This document shows positions 41,659 through 50,377 of a DNA stretch of 64,000 nucleotides, one piece after another (the first letter of the stretch is position 1; each line of letters opens with the position of its first letter). Under the pieces are notes generated by a model. That model made no database searches, had not been told where the DNA came from, and worked only from the letters and a program-made list of their open reading frames with translations. Made by a program: the position numbers and the translations under genes. The DNA is from Deltaproteobacteria bacterium (GTDB lineage: Bacteria > Desulfobacterota > Binatia > UBA12015), in the NCBI GenBank assembly GCA_016874795.1, contig VGTG01000009.1:1-64000 (forward strand), read 5' to 3'.

Positions 41659-42903
41659 CTAATTGGTCGTGACGAGCATGAGGTCGTCGTGACGCACTTC
41701 GCGCAGCCGCTTCGTGCGCAGGACTCGTGCGAGCGCTTCCTCCCAGGGGCGCTCGAAGACCTGGACCGAGACGCGCCCGACGACGTCGGGAGTGAAGATG
41801 GCCCGGTATCCACCCGCGCTTGCGAGGAGATCGATCACCGTGCGCACGTCGGTGTTCGCGAAGTCGACCGAGACGCGCTTGTCGCGCGCCTCGTTCGCGG
41901 GAGCGGGCGACGGTTCCTCCGGCACGGGCGCGACCTCCTCGGGAGCGGGAATCGACCTGGCGATGACCGGCAGGACGGCCGATCCCGGCGTGACGGTGCC
42001 CTCCGCACCTCCCAATGCCGCGAGCGCCTGCGTGGCTTCGGCGGGGGACGAAGGCGCGATCGTCGAGGCTTCCGTCGCCGTCGCGAGCGAAGGCTCGGTA
42101 CTCGTGGGCGCCGATGCGGTCGGCGCCGGACGCAAACCGAAAGTCGCTGCCGCGAGCTCCCGCTTGGCGGCGGTTCTCGACCTCGCGCGAGACGTCTTCG
42201 GCGACGTACGACCCGTTCCCGACGAAGCGTGCACGACCTTGGGCATCACCGCCTCGGCCTTCTGCGCCGGCACCGCGAGAGCGACCTCCTCCGGCACCGG
42301 AGGCGACGTCGTCTCGGGTGCGGCGTCGGCCGCGTTCGCGAGCCCGACGATCACGCGGTCGCCTTCGCTGCGGATCGTGAAGTCGACGCGGCGGCGAAGC
42401 TCGAGGACGAGCCTCGTCTCACGATCGGGCTGCGCGGAGGCGCAGGTTCGGACGCGCTCGAGAACCGCATCTTCGGTCTCGGTCTCGATCTCGATCTCGT
42501 CCTGCTCCGCCGCGCACGCGGCGCCCGGGAGATCCAGGATCAAGAGCCGGTTCGCCCACAGCGAGACTTCGGGATCGGCGAATCCGTCGAGCTGGACCAC
42601 GACGCGCGTCGCGTCGGCTCCGGGCTCGATGGTGACGTCCTCGACGCGCGTCGCGGGAGGAAGGTTCTTCGCCGCGGTCACGGCGACTTCCTGCGCCTCA
42701 GACGGGGTCGTCGACGGCTCGTTCGAAGCCGTCTCCGCAACCTCGGGAGCGTGCATCGAAGCGACCCCGGGGATCGCGTCTCCGACGAGATTCCCGGCCG
42801 ATGCCATCCAGCCGCAGCCGACGAGCATCGAGGCGGACGCGATCGCGCAAGCGCGCGTCGCCGCCGTCCGGATCGGGTGTGACGGCCTCTCGGCTGCGCT
42901 CAC
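41659..42903 (-). CDS. Lipoprotein with AMIN and secretin-N-like (STN) domains
   Basis: A 414-residue protein. The GTG at 42903, six bases after GGGAG, is preferred to a TTG at 42909. The signal peptide ends in a lipobox (MLVGC). An AMIN-type domain at about 90-190 (VEDVTIEPGADATRVVVQLDGFADPEVSLWANRLLILDLPG) is followed by a 140-residue Pro/Ala/Thr-rich spacer and a C-terminal STN-like domain (RVSVDFANTDVRTVIDLLASAGGYRAIFTPDVVGRVSVQVFERPWEEALARVL). This is the PilQ domain order without the secretin barrel. AMIN binds peptidoglycan, so a periplasmic scaffold, perhaps around the motor or a secretin, is plausible. It follows the second FliA-like gene by 36 bases. Confidence 0.8.
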   Translation of the reverse strand: MSAAERPSHPIRTAATRACAIASASMLVGCGWMASAGNLVGDAIPGVASMHAPEVAETASNEPSTTPSEAQEVAVTAAKNLPPATRVEDVTIEPGADATRVVVQLDGFADPEVSLWANRLLILDLPGAACAAEQDEIEIETETEDAVLERVRTCASAQPDRETRLVLELRRRVDFTIRSEGDRVIVGLANAADAAPETTSPPVPEEVALAVPAQKAEAVMPKVVHASSGTGRTSPKTSRARSRTAAKRELAAATFGLRPAPTASAPTSTEPSLATATEASTIAPSSPAEATQALAALGGAEGTVTPGSAVLPVIARSIPAPEEVAPVPEEPSPAPANEARDKRVSVDFANTDVRTVIDLLASAGGYRAIFTPDVVGRVSVQVFERPWEEALARVLRTKRLREVRHDDLMLVTTN

Positions 42904-42939
42904 GTTCAACTCCCTCTCGCCGGGCCTTCGCCGGCGCTT

Positions 42940-43803
42940 TCAGCAGTCGAAGGCGATCTCCGCCCGCGTCTCCGCGAGCTCGGTGCGCAGCCGGGCCATC
43001 GCCTGGCTGTGGAGCTGCGAGATGCGTCCCTCGGTGAGGTGCATCGCGTCCGCCATCTCCCGCATCGTCAGACCCTCGTAGTAGTAGAAGGAGACGACGA
43101 TCCGCTCCTTCTCCGGCAGCGCCTCGATGGCGCGCGCGAGGATCTCGACACGCTCCTTCTGGAGCACGTTCTTCATCGGACCGCGGTCGCCCGCGTCCGA
43201 GTACTCGTGGTCCTCGGTCAGGATCTCTTCCCCGCGGCCGCACGCGAGGTCCGCCGTCGGGACCATCGACTGGGCGCCGAGCGCCGCGACGGTGCGCGCG
43301 TACTCGTCCAGCGAAAGATTCATCTCCTTCGCGACTTCGTCGTCCGCGGGCGGGCGGCCGAAGCGGCGCTCGAGCCGGATCGTCGCCTCCTCCACGTCGT
43401 GCGACTTCTGGCGGATGCTGCGTGGCAGCCAGTCGCAGCGGCGCAGGTAATCGAGGATCGAGCCGCGGATGCGGTACTGCGCGTAGGTCGCGAACGACGC
43501 TTCGCGCGTCGAGTCGTACTTCCGCATCGCGTCGAGCAGGCCGACGGTGCCCCAGCTGATCAGGTCTTCGGTCGGGATCTCGGGCGGCTTGCGCGGCATC
43601 ATGCGCTGGACAACCTGCCGAACGAGGGCGAGATGGGTCTTGACATCCGCGTCCTGGAAGCCGCGCGAGCGTCGCTGCCCCGAAGCGCCTGCCGGGCCGA
43701 ACCGCTTCGTGCCGGGCACCCGCTGCGGCGCCGTCGGCACGGGGCGCACGCGGCGCGCCGCACCGGATCCCGAGACCTCCCCTTCGTTGACCGTAGCCCG
43801 CAT
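42940..43803 (-). CDS. Second FliA-type sigma factor
   Basis: A 287-residue sigma-70-family protein of the FliA/WhiG subgroup. The ATG at 43803 follows AAGGGGGGG. A basic disordered N-terminus of about 50 residues precedes region 2 (HLALVRQVVQRMMPRKPPEIPTEDLISWGTVGLLDAMRKYD), the canonical YRIRGSILDYLRRCDWLPRSIRQK, region 3 (GRPPADDEVAKEMNLSLDEY) and region 4 (LPEKERIVVSFYYYEGLTMREMADAMHLTEGRISQLHSQAMARL). It keeps the DWxPRSxR motif that the first copy (15.9-16.7 kb) has lost, so it may be the classical sigma-28 for flagellar promoters. It heads an apparent minus-strand group with the AMIN lipoprotein. Confidence 0.9.
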   Translation of the reverse strand: MRATVNEGEVSGSGAARRVRPVPTAPQRVPGTKRFGPAGASGQRRSRGFQDADVKTHLALVRQVVQRMMPRKPPEIPTEDLISWGTVGLLDAMRKYDSTREASFATYAQYRIRGSILDYLRRCDWLPRSIRQKSHDVEEATIRLERRFGRPPADDEVAKEMNLSLDEYARTVAALGAQSMVPTADLACGRGEEILTEDHEYSDAGDRGPMKNVLQKERVEILARAIEALPEKERIVVSFYYYEGLTMREMADAMHLTEGRISQLHSQAMARLRTELAETRAEIAFDC

Positions 43804-43991
43804 CGTCCCCCCCCTTACGGCCGCCGAAGCGACCGCGGGGGCGACGGGGAGCGAGTTCCGTTCCAATCCGGAGAGGGACGATTCCCCCTGGATTCACTAA
43901 AAAATTCTGCGAGCGACGGCTCGGCGAGTCAGGAAGCCGCGCCGCCCTCCCCTGTCGGAATTTTGCCACAGGTCGGGTGCTCTGACCAAAG

Positions 43992-44072
43992 GGGGTCCGG
44001 TTCGTTCGGGCGCATCTGCACCCAGGCTGCGAATGAGGCTGGGTGCAGATGCAGCCGAACGAACCGGACCCC
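43992..44072. repeat. Long inverted repeat (34-bp arms), REP-like or terminator
   Basis: Arms 43992-44025 and 44039-44072 are complementary at 32 of 34 positions around a 13-base loop; the arms begin GGGGTCCGGTTCG. The right arm ends two bases from the stop codon of the permease gene, so the structure could end that minus-strand transcript, although only a short T-run follows. Its size and near-perfect arms are more like a REP/MITE-type palindrome than an ordinary terminator. No second copy is visible in this window. A REP-type transposase gene lies at 26.8-27.6 kb, but a link is conjecture. Confidence 0.75.
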
Positions 44073-44073
44073 G

Positions 44074-45504
44074 TTAGGGGTGGGCGAGCTTCGAGTGGCG
44101 GCGGCCGTAGACGAAGTAGATCGCGAGGCCGATCCCGAGCCACACCGCGAGACGGAGCCAGTTCTCCCAGCCGAGCGAGAGCATCATCGCGAGGTTCACG
44201 ACGATGCCGCCGATCGGCACCCACGGCATGAGCGGCGTGCGGAAGGGGCGATGCAGGTCCGGGTGCGTGCGCCGCATCACCATCACCGCGCCGCACACCA
44301 CCACGAACGCCATCAGCGTCCCGATGTTCACGAGGTCGGCGAGGAGCTTCAAAGGGAGGAGCGCTCCGGCGAGGCCGACGAGGATGCCGGTCAGGATCGT
44401 CGCCTTGTGCGGCGTGCGAAAACGCGGATGCACCGCGCCGAAGAAGCTCCGCGAGATGAGCCCGTCTCGTGCGAGCGCGAGAAGGATTCTCGCCTGGCTC
44501 AGCAGCAGCACCAGAAGGACGCTCGTGATTCCGACGACGGCTCCCGCCGCGACGAGGAGCTGGGCCGCCGCGAGTCCGCGCGCGCCGAAGGCCTCCGCGA
44601 CCGGGGCGTCGAGATGGATCGACTTGTAGGGAACCATTCCCGTCAGCACCGCCGCCACGAGGATGTACAAGATCGTGCAGAGGAGCAGCGAGACGATGAT
44701 TCCGATCGGTACGTCGCGCTGCGGGTTCTTCGCCTCCTCCGCGTGCGTCGAGACCGAGTCGAACCCGATGTACGCGAAGAAGATGTAGGCGGCTCCCTTG
44801 AGGACACCCGAGAAGCCGTACGGCATGTACGGATCCCAGTTTGCCGTGTCGACGTAGCCCGCGCCGACGACGATGACGAAGAGCACGACGGCAACCTTGA
44901 GGATCACCATCGCCGCATTGAACCGCGCGCTCTCGCGAATCCCGAGGACGAGGATCGCCGTGACGAGCATCACGACGAGAAACGCCGGGAGGTTCATGAT
45001 CGCTCCCGTCGCGACCCAGCTCCCCGTCGCGGGGTCGTAGTCGAACGGGTTCCCGACCCACATGTGCGGCAGCTCGATGCCGAAGATGCCGAGGAACAAA
45101 ACGAAGTAGTGCGACCAGCCGTGCGCCACCGTGCTCGAGGCGACCGCGTACTCGAGCACGAGGTCCCACCCGATGATCCACGCGAGGAGCTCGCCGAGCG
45201 TCGCGTAGGCGTAGGTGTAGGCGCTCCCGGCGACGGGCACCGTCGAAGCGAACTCCGCGTAGCAGAGCGCCGCGAGCGTACAGCCGAGCCCCGCGACGAC
45301 GAACGAGAGCGTCAGCGCCGGTCCGGCGTACTGGTTCGCCGCGAGCCCGGTCAGGACGAAGATGCCGGCGCCGATGATGCAGCCGACACCGAGCGCCGTC
45401 AGGGCGACGGGGCCGAGGACCTTGCGAAGTCCGTGCTCGCCCTCCGTCTCGGCGAGGAGCACCTCGATCGACTTTCGCGCGAAAAGCTGCTCGCTGAGCT
45501 TCAT
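44074..45504 (-). CDS. APC-family amino acid permease (CAT-like)
   Basis: A 476-residue inner-membrane transporter with about 12-14 hydrophobic helices. The start (LSEQLFARKSIEVLLAETEGEHGLRKVLGPVALTALGVGCIIGAGIFVLTGLAANQYAGPAL) is typical of the cationic amino acid transporter branch of the APC superfamily, with the GxGIFV-type unwound helix TM1. FAYIGFDSVSTHAEEAKNPQRDVPIGI is the TM6 signature of the same group. The substrate is probably a basic or other amino acid; specificity cannot be told. It is a single gene followed by the long hairpin. Confidence 0.92.
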   Translation of the reverse strand: MKLSEQLFARKSIEVLLAETEGEHGLRKVLGPVALTALGVGCIIGAGIFVLTGLAANQYAGPALTLSFVVAGLGCTLAALCYAEFASTVPVAGSAYTYAYATLGELLAWIIGWDLVLEYAVASSTVAHGWSHYFVLFLGIFGIELPHMWVGNPFDYDPATGSWVATGAIMNLPAFLVVMLVTAILVLGIRESARFNAAMVILKVAVVLFVIVVGAGYVDTANWDPYMPYGFSGVLKGAAYIFFAYIGFDSVSTHAEEAKNPQRDVPIGIIVSLLLCTILYILVAAVLTGMVPYKSIHLDAPVAEAFGARGLAAAQLLVAAGAVVGITSVLLVLLLSQARILLALARDGLISRSFFGAVHPRFRTPHKATILTGILVGLAGALLPLKLLADLVNIGTLMAFVVVCGAVMVMRRTHPDLHRPFRTPLMPWVPIGGIVVNLAMMLSLGWENWLRLAVWLGIGLAIYFVYGRRHSKLAHP

Positions 45505-45531
45505 CGTTTGCGCAAAGGACGAAGCCTGATC

Positions 45532-45657
45532 CTAGCTCGCGGGCCGCTTCTTCTTGCCGGAAGAGGCCGCGGCGATCGCCTCCTTCTTGCGAAGCTTGAG
45601 CCGCTTCTCGCGGCGACGACGCCGCCGGTCGAGCTCCTTTCGTCTCTCCGATGCCAT
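45532..45657 (-). CDS. Very small basic protein, DUF6800-like
   Basis: A 41-residue, extremely basic protein (MASERRKELDRRRRRREKRLKLRKKEAIAAASSGKKKRPAS) with an AGGAG ribosome-binding site eight bases before the ATG. The pattern (S/V)ERRxELxRRRxRxxKxxxL resembles a small conserved family (DUF6800) of unknown role that I recall from several phyla. It could bind nucleic acid or the ribosome. It lies alone, 27 bases upstream of the permease start on the same strand. Confidence 0.6.
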   Translation of the reverse strand: MASERRKELDRRRRRREKRLKLRKKEAIAAASSGKKKRPAS

Positions 45658-45761
45658 GATTCCGCTCCTCGCTGGGGCCGGCGAAGGGACGCCGGCGATT
45701 CGAACCGCTCCGCCGGGGCGGCGGAGACCCGGTGCTGATACCACGGCCCTCCGCGGAACGC

Positions 45762-46466
45762 TCAACGGTCGGCGGCGAGGAGACGGCGTCCGAGGACCAC
45801 GGCCCCGACGAAGAGGAGCCCGATCAGAGCCGCCGGGATCAAGACGTTCGGCCGGAGCCAGTCGCCCGTCTCCATCGCCCTGGCGATCGCGCCCCCGAAG
45901 TAGGCGAACAAGGCGACGCTCGGGATCACACCGACCGCGGTGCCCGCGACGTAGCTCGGAAGCGGAATGCTCATCGCGCCGACGGCCCAGTTCAGCGGCG
46001 GCGCAAGGCCCATCACGACACGCAGCACGATCATCCAGCGGAACCCGTCCTGCGCGAAGCGCTCGTCGACGCGCCGGAAGCGCGCCGAGCGGCCTCCTAC
46101 GATCCGCTGCACGTAGTCGTGCGCGAGGTAGCGAACGATCAGGAAGGTGAGCGTCGTGCCGACGACTGCTCCGATCCAGCCGTAGAAGAAGGCCGCCCAC
46201 CCGCCGAACAAAGCGCCGCCGAACGCGATGAGGACGCTCTCCGGCAGCGTCAGCAGGATTCCCGCGATGCAGAGCGCGACGTAGACGACGGGACCGTAAT
46301 CGCCCCAGGACGAGACCATCTGCCGCATGCCCTCGAGCGTCAGAGCTTGATCGAGCCCGGTGAGACGTGCGCCGAAGAGAACCGCGGCGATCACGGCCAC
46401 GATGAGGCCGAGTCGGACGACCCGGCTCATCACTCTCGGCGGCTCCTCGTCGGGGATCGCGTCCAC
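45762..46466 (-). CDS. TVP38/TMEM64 (DedA-like) membrane protein
   Basis: A 234-residue protein of the SNARE-associated/VTT group. The hallmark segment near residue 80 is LPESVLIAFGGALFGGWAAFFYGWIGAVVGTTLTFLIVRYLAHDY, followed by RFRRVDERFAQDGFRWMIVLRVVMGLAPPLNWAVGAMSIPL. Five or six hydrophobic stretches are visible. The family is thought to act as lipid scramblases or polyprenyl-phosphate transporters. A GTG start at 46466 is used; the ATG at 46430 is equally possible. It follows the CrtC-like gene by 16 bases. Confidence 0.85.
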   Translation of the reverse strand: MDAIPDEEPPRVMSRVVRLGLIVAVIAAVLFGARLTGLDQALTLEGMRQMVSSWGDYGPVVYVALCIAGILLTLPESVLIAFGGALFGGWAAFFYGWIGAVVGTTLTFLIVRYLAHDYVQRIVGGRSARFRRVDERFAQDGFRWMIVLRVVMGLAPPLNWAVGAMSIPLPSYVAGTAVGVIPSVALFAYFGGAIARAMETGDWLRPNVLIPAALIGLLFVGAVVLGRRLLAADR

Positions 46467-46482
46467 GCGCTTCCGCCGTCGC

Positions 46483-47892
46483 TCAGGCGCTGCCGAGCAC
46501 GTCGAGAAGATCGTCGAAGATCCGACCGACGACCTCGCGCCCGGGCGCGGGAAGCATCGCGAGACCCGGCGCCACCTCGCTCAGGAGGTGACGCCGCGCG
46601 CCCGCCTGGTCGCGTCGCGCCAGCAGGACGTCGCACTGCCAGACGCGATTCGCGAGCGCCTCCGGGGAAAGCTCCGCCGCTCCGCCCGGAGGGAGCCGCA
46701 GCAGCGTCTCGCGGAGCACGAAGACCAGGTCGTGCGGCTGCCAGTAGAGCTTGGAGCGCTCGTGGAAGCCGAAGCCCGAGACCGAGCGTCCCGCCATCTC
46801 GCCGATCAGGCGGACCGGCCCGTTCCAGTACTCGACGGGCATGAGATGCGCGGGCGCCGAGACGTATGGCTCGGCGGTGACGGAAAGCCCGAGGCTCCGC
46901 ACGCGGAGATGGAAGCGGTCCGTCAAGTAGGCGAGCTTCGGAGCGAGAGGCTTCTCGGGAAGGACGCAGCGAGGATCGCGCACGAAAGAGAGCCGCTCGA
47001 TCTGGAAGTCCGTCGTCGTGCGGACCTCGCCGTCGGGGGCCTGCGCCGTCACGCCGCTGAACGGGATCGGCCGATCGCCGCGCTGAGCGTCGTACTGCGA
47101 CCACACGCTCAGGTCCCAGCCGTTGTCGAGGTGCAGGACGCGCCACTCGTGGCGGTTTCGCGTGTTGAGCCGGTCGGTGTACGCGCCGAAGTGCTCGTGC
47201 GCGTACTGTCGGTCGATCCAGCCGCAGTCGCCTTCGACGTCGTCCTCGAAGTCCCCCCACCCGAGACGGCCGCGCGCCGTGAGCCCGGTCTGGAAGTACG
47301 AGAACGTGCCGAGCTGCGCGCAGCAGGTCTTCACGCCGTGCAGCTCGTCGCCCCCGACCGGAGCGGGCGGCTTCTGCGAGACGACGTCGAGGGAGAGATG
47401 CATCGGGCGCTGCTCGCGATCGCGGCCGCGCAGATCGAGCGCGTACGAGAACGGCACCGGTGCTCCCGCGGCGTCGCGTCGTGACGACCACCGCGCCTGC
47501 CCCTCGCTGCCTTGAAAGCGGACGTCGAGCAGACCACGCGAGACGGAGAGTCGATGCTGCCTGCGGATGCGCGGGGGACGCGGCAGATCGAACTCCGTCA
47601 TCGTGCCGTACGTTCCATTCGAAAGATCGAAGAACGAGAGGATGAAGAAGCTCGCCTGGATCGGCGGAAGCGGCCCGATCGGGACGCGCATCGCCGCGAA
47701 GATCACGAGGAAGGCGAGCTCCCGTCCGCTCTTGACGCCACGTAGGCGCGTCTCGAGGAAGTACGTGTTCGCGCCCATCCCGAGGTCGCCCTCCGCCGCG
47801 GGAAGGGTGAACCAACGCTCGTCGCAGCCCGGGATGACGTAGGGGTATCGGTTCCAGTCCCGCGCGGGACCGGCGGCGGCGGCGCTGCTCAT
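46483..47892 (-). CDS. CrtC/lipocalin-like protein
   Basis: A 469-residue protein with the lipocalin-like CrtC/AttH pattern. The ATG at 47892 gives the start MSSAAAAGPARDWNRYPYVIPGCDERWFTLPAAE. Conserved parts are the N-terminal WFTLP/ANTYFLETRLRG strand region, FDLPRPPRIRRQH, the central YFQTGLTARGRLGW, and the motif CGWIDRQYAHEHFGAYTDRLNTRNRHEWRVLHLDNGWDLSVW. Related proteins hydrate carotenoids (CrtC) or are secreted hydrolase-like proteins of unknown substrate. No signal peptide is evident and there are no carotenoid genes nearby, so the exact role is open. Confidence 0.7.
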   Translation of the reverse strand: MSSAAAAGPARDWNRYPYVIPGCDERWFTLPAAEGDLGMGANTYFLETRLRGVKSGRELAFLVIFAAMRVPIGPLPPIQASFFILSFFDLSNGTYGTMTEFDLPRPPRIRRQHRLSVSRGLLDVRFQGSEGQARWSSRRDAAGAPVPFSYALDLRGRDREQRPMHLSLDVVSQKPPAPVGGDELHGVKTCCAQLGTFSYFQTGLTARGRLGWGDFEDDVEGDCGWIDRQYAHEHFGAYTDRLNTRNRHEWRVLHLDNGWDLSVWSQYDAQRGDRPIPFSGVTAQAPDGEVRTTTDFQIERLSFVRDPRCVLPEKPLAPKLAYLTDRFHLRVRSLGLSVTAEPYVSAPAHLMPVEYWNGPVRLIGEMAGRSVSGFGFHERSKLYWQPHDLVFVLRETLLRLPPGGAAELSPEALANRVWQCDVLLARRDQAGARRHLLSEVAPGLAMLPAPGREVVGRIFDDLLDVLGSA

Positions 47893-47975
47893 TGCGACGT
47901 TCTCGGCTTGGCTCCGGTGCCGACACACCGGTGGAAGAGCGAGTGGAGGCAGAGTATGGACGAATCGAAGCCCGC

Positions 47976-48986
47976 ATGCGAGCCGCGATTCTGAGCGAAG
48001 GCCGCTTCTCCGTGGAGACGGTTCCCGACCCCACACCCGCGCCCGACGGGGTCGTGCTCGCGGTGTCGGCGTGCGGACTCTGCGGGACGGATCACAGCAT
48101 CTATCGGAGCCGCCTCCTGCCGGACGGCGCCATTCTCGGACACGAGTTCGCCGGAACGGTCGTCGAGGTCGGCGCGCACGTGCGCGAGTGGGAAGTCGGT
48201 GATCGCGCGGCGGTTCTCCCGATCCCGTACTGCGGACGCTGCGAGCTCTGCGCCGCGGGACGACAGAACCTCTGCATCGCGGGCCTCGGCGAGATGATGG
48301 GCTGCGGAGGAGCGCCCGGCGCTCTCGCCGAGCTCGTCGCGGCGCCGCTCTCGTCGCTGCGTCGTTTGCCGAGCTCTCTCGAGCCGCATCTGGGCGCGCT
48401 CGTCGAGCCGCTCGCCGTCGCTTGGCGTGCCGTCAATCTCGGCGACGTCTCGCCGGGAACGCGCGTGGGCGTGATCGGCCTCGGACCGCTCGGGCTCTTC
48501 GCGGGCCTGATCGCGCGCCAGAAGGGAGCTCTGGTCTTCGGCACCGACATCCGCCCGAAGCGCGTCGCGTGGGCGCATCGTCTCGGGCTCGGCGCGTTTC
48601 TCGCAGACGATCAGCCGGACGTGCGCATTCGCGATCTCACGGGCGGTGGGCCGGAGGTGGTGTTCGAAGCGAGCGGCCGTCCGGAGGCGATCGAGCGCGC
48701 GGCGAATCTCTCGCGCGTCGGCGGGCGCGTCGTGCTCGTCGCTTCGTACCACACGCCCGCGCAGATGACGCCGGGAAGCTGGTTCAATCGCGGCGTCTCG
48801 CTCTTGCCGTCGATTGCGTACACGCCCGGAGAGTTCGAGGAAGCGCTGGACTCGATCGCGAGCCGCCGCATCGACGTCGCGCCGCTGATCACGAGCGTGC
48901 ATCCGCTCGCCGAGGTGGGAGCCGTCTTCGAGCGGTTCGCGACGCAGAGCGAAGACGTCAAGCTACTGATCGACCCCGCTCGCTGA
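47976..48986 (+). CDS. Zinc-dependent alcohol dehydrogenase (MDR family)
   Basis: A 336-residue medium-chain dehydrogenase. The ATG at 47976 gives MRAAILSEGRFSVETVPDP. Catalytic zinc ligands are in SACGLCGTDH (C36) and GHEF (H56, E57). The structural zinc site is C86, C89, C92 and C100 (YCGRCELCAAGRQNLC). The Rossmann motif is GVIGLGPLGLFAGL near residue 160. The pattern is closest to threonine/sorbitol-dehydrogenase-like enzymes; the substrate is unknown. It is divergent from the CrtC-like gene, with an 83-base gap. Confidence 0.9.
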   Translation: MRAAILSEGRFSVETVPDPTPAPDGVVLAVSACGLCGTDHSIYRSRLLPDGAILGHEFAGTVVEVGAHVREWEVGDRAAVLPIPYCGRCELCAAGRQNLCIAGLGEMMGCGGAPGALAELVAAPLSSLRRLPSSLEPHLGALVEPLAVAWRAVNLGDVSPGTRVGVIGLGPLGLFAGLIARQKGALVFGTDIRPKRVAWAHRLGLGAFLADDQPDVRIRDLTGGGPEVVFEASGRPEAIERAANLSRVGGRVVLVASYHTPAQMTPGSWFNRGVSLLPSIAYTPGEFEEALDSIASRRIDVAPLITSVHPLAEVGAVFERFATQSEDVKLLIDPAR

Positions 48987-48991
48987 AACGC

Positions 48992-49709
48992 TCAGCCTGC
49001 GGCCGCGTCGCCGCTTCCCGCGGAGATGTAGAGAACCATGCCGCGTCGCCCGTCCGGGTACTCCGCCTCGGACGTCGTGACGCTCGGCAGCGTCGGACCG
49101 AGTCGGTGCAGGAGAAGCGGCAGCGACCGGGTCATCTCTCCGGCCTCGTCCTGCACGACCTCGACGCGGCACGTCTCGGTGCGACACTCGAGGCTCACGA
49201 CTTCGATCCTGCTGCCCGCGTCGCTCTCGAGCGCGTCGAGAACGGCCGAGGACGCCTCCTTCGACCACGGCGTGTCGGCCGGCTCCTTCCAGAAGGCCGA
49301 CTCGGTCTCCGCCACGACCGCGCGGCGCTCGCTCTCGGCGCTCGCCAGCGCTTCGGCGTCGTACGGGGATGCCGGCTCTTCGGCGGGCTCGGTTCGGGCG
49401 ATTCGAACGTCTTGAAGGGAGGCGATCTCCCGACGGAGATCGTCCCGGATGGAGCCGCTCGCCGCGGCCAGAGCGGAGACCTGCTCCTTCAGCGATGCGA
49501 GCTCCGCCCGAAGATCCGCGAGCTCGCCGGAAGCGGGCGGCCCGGTCTCGACCACCTCGCCACGCGGGCTCGCCGGGTGCCCCCGCCCCCGCCGGAGGCG
49601 GCGCGTCGCCGCTCCAAACGCGGGTCCAGGTACCGATCGCATGGCCGAGCGCCAGGGAAAGGCCGCTCAGCACGACGATCCTGAGAAGCGGGCTTAACGG
49701 CGAGCGCAT
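48992..49709 (-). pseudogene. Membrane-anchored coiled-coil protein, interrupted by a frameshift
   Basis: Two reading frames together make one plausible protein. The 5' part, from the ATG at 49709, encodes a membrane anchor (MRSPLSPLLRIVVLSGLSLALGHAIGTWTR). The 3' part, in another frame, encodes a coiled coil (LADLRAELASLKEQVSALAAASGS) and a C-terminal domain with a CRTETCRVEV motif. The frames switch inside a G-run on the minus strand near 49580-49590. A one-base indel, either biological or a sequencing error, would explain it. The C-terminal domain resembles small uncharacterised domains of myxobacterial-type secreted proteins; no function is known. Confidence 0.6.
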
Positions 49710-49743
49710 CGGAAACGTCCTTCCGTCGTGCGGAACGACCGGC

Positions 49744-50268
49744 TCACTTCTCGTCGAGGTTGATCGAGACGATGCTCGCGTCCGCGGCGAGCGAGCAGAA
49801 GACCATATAGCTGCTGCACGCGTTGCTCTTGCCGGAACCCGCGAGGCCGATCTTGAGGGACTGGTTCCCCGCGCCGGACACGCCGCCGTAGCCGGAGGCC
49901 AGCATGAAGGGCCTTCCGGCGTTCAGCTCGCTCGTGCAGTTGTTGCTGTAGCCGTTTCAGCCCGTCGTGCCCGCCCCGCCGCCCGCGCTCACCTCGACGA
50001 GAATATCGGCGCCACGGGGGGCAACGGTCTTCCGGACGACCGGGCAAACGACCAGCTTCGCGGCGCTCGCGTCGTTGTACAGACCCGCCGGGTCCGCGAG
50101 GAGATACGGTGCGTCCGAGGCCGCGTACTCCTTGCAGACGCTGCCCGAGTGCAGGCTCCACGTGCCGGCCGAGGCCATGGAGGCCGCTGCAAGAGAGCCG
50201 ACGAGAGCCGAGAGAGTGGCGAATCGCGCCGAACGGCGCGTGCTGACGATGATGTTCCGCTTGTTCAT
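49744..50268 (-). pseudogene. Secreted protein gene with an in-frame TGA
   Basis: The ATG at 50268 (after GAGAGGA) starts a signal peptide (ARFATLSALVGSLAAASMASA) and a mature region with Cys (SVCKEY, VVCPVV). At 49957-49959 the frame meets TGA, but the same frame continues for 71 codons with clearly protein-like sequence (NGYSNNCTSELNAGRPFML... CSSYMVFCSLAADASIVSINLDEK) to a second stop at 49744. The likely explanation is a nonsense mutation of a Cys or Trp codon. Short secreted, cysteine-paired proteins of this kind are common and uncharacterised. A sequencing error or stop read-through cannot be excluded. Confidence 0.6.
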
Positions 50269-50377
50269 GATCATTCCTCTCCGGCGGGCTTTGCCCGCGT
50301 GTTTCGTCTCGGCCGGTTTGCAAGAGCCCGGCCAGCGAGGAACGACCCGAGGGTCGCGGAACGTCGGTGATTGACGC

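Noticed and set aside
49957-49959. Selenocysteine at the in-frame TGA
   Set aside because: I see no convincing SECIS-like hairpin directly downstream and no selenocysteine genes in the window; a nonsense mutation is simpler.
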